From Acidobacteriaceae bacterium (lineage in GTDB: Bacteria; Acidobacteriota; Terriglobia; Terriglobales; Acidobacteriaceae), in contig JAPWKE010000003.1 of assembly GCA_028283655.1 (NCBI GenBank), positions 1 through 64,000 on the forward strand: DNA of 64,000 nt, given 5' to 3'. Shown here in pieces: positions 62,487-64,000 of this stretch. Under the pieces are notes generated by a model that worked only from the letters and a program-made list of their open reading frames with translations, had not been told where the DNA came from and did not search any database. The translations under genes were made by a program, and so were the position numbers. How positions within the stretch are numbered: the stretch's first letter is position 1; each line of letters opens with the position of its first letter.

Positions 62487-64000
62487 TTAGCGAAGCGTCT
62501 GTCCCGTCAGATAAGCCACCGTATTCGCCATCCAGCGCATCTGCAACGGAGCCGCAAACGCAGGCGCGCGATGCACCATCACAGGCGTCTTGCCCACATT
62601 GCACAGGAAGCTCGCCGCACCCACTTCGCGGTCATGATCGCGGCTATAACCCATGATCACCACCGGGTCGCTCGCCCCCGCCGCACGCTCAATCATCAGC
62701 CCGTTGGAGAGCTTGCCATGCGCCTGGTAATGCACGCCCAGCGCACGGTCCACGGGCATTCCCGCAAACGTAGCGTGCTCGCGTACAAACAGCCAGTTGC
62801 CCATCCACGGCGCGCGCGTATCACCCACTTGGCTCGTATAGGTGAACGCACCCATCGTGGCAAGCTGCTTTGCCACGCCATCGGCAAGGTAATCATCCGG
62901 CACAACCGCCAGCAGCGGAGTGCCGCTCCTCACGGCCTTCAGCACCGCTTCGTCAATGTGGCCAAGCGGCTCCTTCTCGTGCAGATCGCCCTTCTTCGCC
63001 TGTGCTTCCAGCCCGGTCTCATCGCCAATCTGGCGGTCGAACTTCGAGCCCACCTGCACGCCCGAAGCCACCAGCAGATCGTATGTTTCGCCTGCCTTGA
63101 ACTCCTCCACCGTAACGCCGGCAATCGCCTCAAGCTGCTTGCGCGTCGGGCTTAGCAGACTGCTCACGCCCACGCGCACCGGCTTCTTGAAGCCAAGCTT
63201 CGTGTTCGCCACCCAAAGGTCACGAGTGAACGCTGCGCCCGTCGTCAGTGGCGCTTCAAACACCAGCTTGTGGATGCCTTCTTCCTCAAACGCCGGTGTC
63301 TGCACATCGCCTGCAAGCAGGTAGCTGAACTGATCGGCAACGTTTGCCGGCACGTCATACTCACCCACAACCTTCCGCTTGCCGGTCGGCGAAACCACCG
63401 TCAGCTTCACCTTTTTCGCCGCCTTCACCTCGGCCAGCGAAGCGCCCGTATCGTTCAGCAGAAAGAGGTCGACCGTCGCGCTTTCACCTACGGCGTAGTT
63501 GAGGTTGTGCTGCTTGGCCACCAGCCGTATCGGACGCAGGCTCGACGCAATGTACTCGGGATCGCCCTTGAAGTTGCGCAGATTGTCCACGATGCCCGAG
63601 TGGTTTTCAATCGCCGTCGACTCCCATCCGCTGATCGCTGCAAAGTCAATCTCGTCGCAGATGCGCGCGTTCTCCATGTACTGCTGCCAGCTCTCGTAGC
63701 ACTTGTCGCCCAGGGATCGAAAGAGCTTGTCCGTCGTCGGAAACGCCTTCTCAAATCCCCACCGGCGGAAGAACTTCACATAGCTCGTAAGGATCTCGCG
63801 ATGGTCCGTCAGGTCGTAGCTATGGCCCGTGCCGCCGAACTCCTTGTTCTCCAACTGGTGCACCATCAGCGAGTGGTTGTCCGCAACCGCGCAGCCTTCC
63901 ATCTCACCAAACTCCACCAGCACCTTCTTCAGCGGCTCGTTGTAGGTGAACTTCTGTGCGCTCTTGTAGAACTCGTCGTACCACTGGTCGCCAGAGCCTT
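62487..64000 (-). CDS. C-terminal part of a GH2-like glycoside hydrolase, 5' end outside the window (about 504 aa visible)
   Basis: The frame is open to the window edge (GSGDQWYDEFYKSAQKFTYN at the edge), so this is a partial gene. The visible part starts within a TIM-barrel-like region (FGEMEGCAVADNHSLMVHQL, YMENARICDEIDFAAISGWE). It continues into beta-sandwich domains and ends with a flavodoxin-like or Ig-like region. I call it GH2-like because of the mixed barrel and beta-sandwich order and the resemblance to acidobacterial sugar-binding-domain hydrolases. The catalytic residues cannot be checked because the N-terminus is missing. Confidence 0.55.
   Translation of the reverse strand, partial: GSGDQWYDEFYKSAQKFTYNEPLKKVLVEFGEMEGCAVADNHSLMVHQLENKEFGGTGHSYDLTDHREILTSYVKFFRRWGFEKAFPTTDKLFRSLGDKCYESWQQYMENARICDEIDFAAISGWESTAIENHSGIVDNLRNFKGDPEYIASSLRPIRLVAKQHNLNYAVGESATVDLFLLNDTGASLAEVKAAKKVKLTVVSPTGKRKVVGEYDVPANVADQFSYLLAGDVQTPAFEEEGIHKLVFEAPLTTGAAFTRDLWVANTKLGFKKPVRVGVSSLLSPTRKQLEAIAGVTVEEFKAGETYDLLVASGVQVGSKFDRQIGDETGLEAQAKKGDLHEKEPLGHIDEAVLKAVRSGTPLLAVVPDDYLADGVAKQLATMGAFTYTSQVGDTRAPWMGNWLFVREHATFAGMPVDRALGVHYQAHGKLSNGLMIERAAGASDPVVIMGYSRDHDREVGAASFLCNVGKTPVMVHRAPAFAAPLQMRWMANTVAYLTGQTLR

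Noticed and set aside
1-64000. CRISPR arrays, rRNA genes, insertion-sequence transposases
   Set aside because: I saw no regularly spaced repeats of CRISPR type, no rRNA-like sequence and no DDE transposase frame.

Overview
The window looks like a chromosome segment of a Terriglobales-type acidobacterium (Acidobacteriaceae, in the range of Edaphobacter, Granulicella or Terriglobus). The main clues are a 1,100-residue TonB-dependent receptor with an N-terminal carboxypeptidase-regulatory-like domain, secreted lipoproteins built from Ig-like and beta-propeller repeats, a Tat-exported phosphocholine-type phospholipase C, many exported glycosidases, and moderately high GC with strong Shine-Dalgarno sites. 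This is family-level inference; no rRNA gene is present to confirm it.

Layout. (1) 61-6537, minus strand: a translationally coupled tripartite ABC drug-efflux operon (membrane fusion protein, double-ATPase/permease fusion, second permease, NodT-type outer-membrane channel). (2) 7.2-16.5 kb: a stress block with a Na+/H+ antiporter, an ECF sigma factor, a DHA2-type MFS exporter, a TetR regulator, a Tat-exported L,D-transpeptidase, Ohr, HdeD and an MscS-like channel. Copies of one palindromic operator (TATACA-TAC-TGTATA type) lie in three divergent promoter regions and suggest a shared regulon. (3) 16.7-20.7 kb: a MarR regulator divergent from SDR, Zn-alcohol dehydrogenase and succinate-semialdehyde dehydrogenase genes, with a clear inverted repeat between them. 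(4) 20.9-28.15 kb: an integrated element bounded by 108-bp direct repeats, with iterated GGGAACA sites, four tyrosine recombinases in two tandem pairs, a HigBA toxin-antitoxin pair and decayed small frames. Its right end abuts the 3' half of a tRNA-Ala(GGC) gene, cut at the anticodon loop. (5) 28.3-34.4 kb: ethanolamine ammonia-lyase (eutBC), an APC permease and a divergent phospholipase C, which together resemble phospholipid head-group scavenging without a microcompartment. (6) 34.4-56.7 kb: a carbohydrate-utilisation region with a TIM-barrel hydrolase, KbaZ/GatZ, an alginate-lyase-like protein, GH3, GH20, an MFS sugar transporter, an AgaS-like SIS protein, a PfkB kinase, an aldose epimerase, a DeoR regulator, an amidohydrolase and the TonB receptor. 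(7) 56.8-59.9 kb: an OmpR/CpxA-type two-component system flanked by two small secreted TGPxG-repeat proteins. (8) 60.1-64 kb: the Tex RNA-binding protein and the C-terminal part of a GH2-like glycosidase running off the window.

The element in (4) is the clearest accessory feature. The recombinase pairs are asymmetric: the longer member of each pair keeps every catalytic residue, and the shorter one has lost several. The left repeat copy has arm-like sequence on both sides of the core, as expected for an attP-type junction between tandem islands, so the stress and efflux cargo to its left could also be island DNA. The carbohydrate region reads as an amino-sugar (GalNAc/GlcNAc polymer) locus controlled by the DeoR/AgaR-like repressor, but obvious sugar kinase, deacetylase and KbaY genes are missing from the window.
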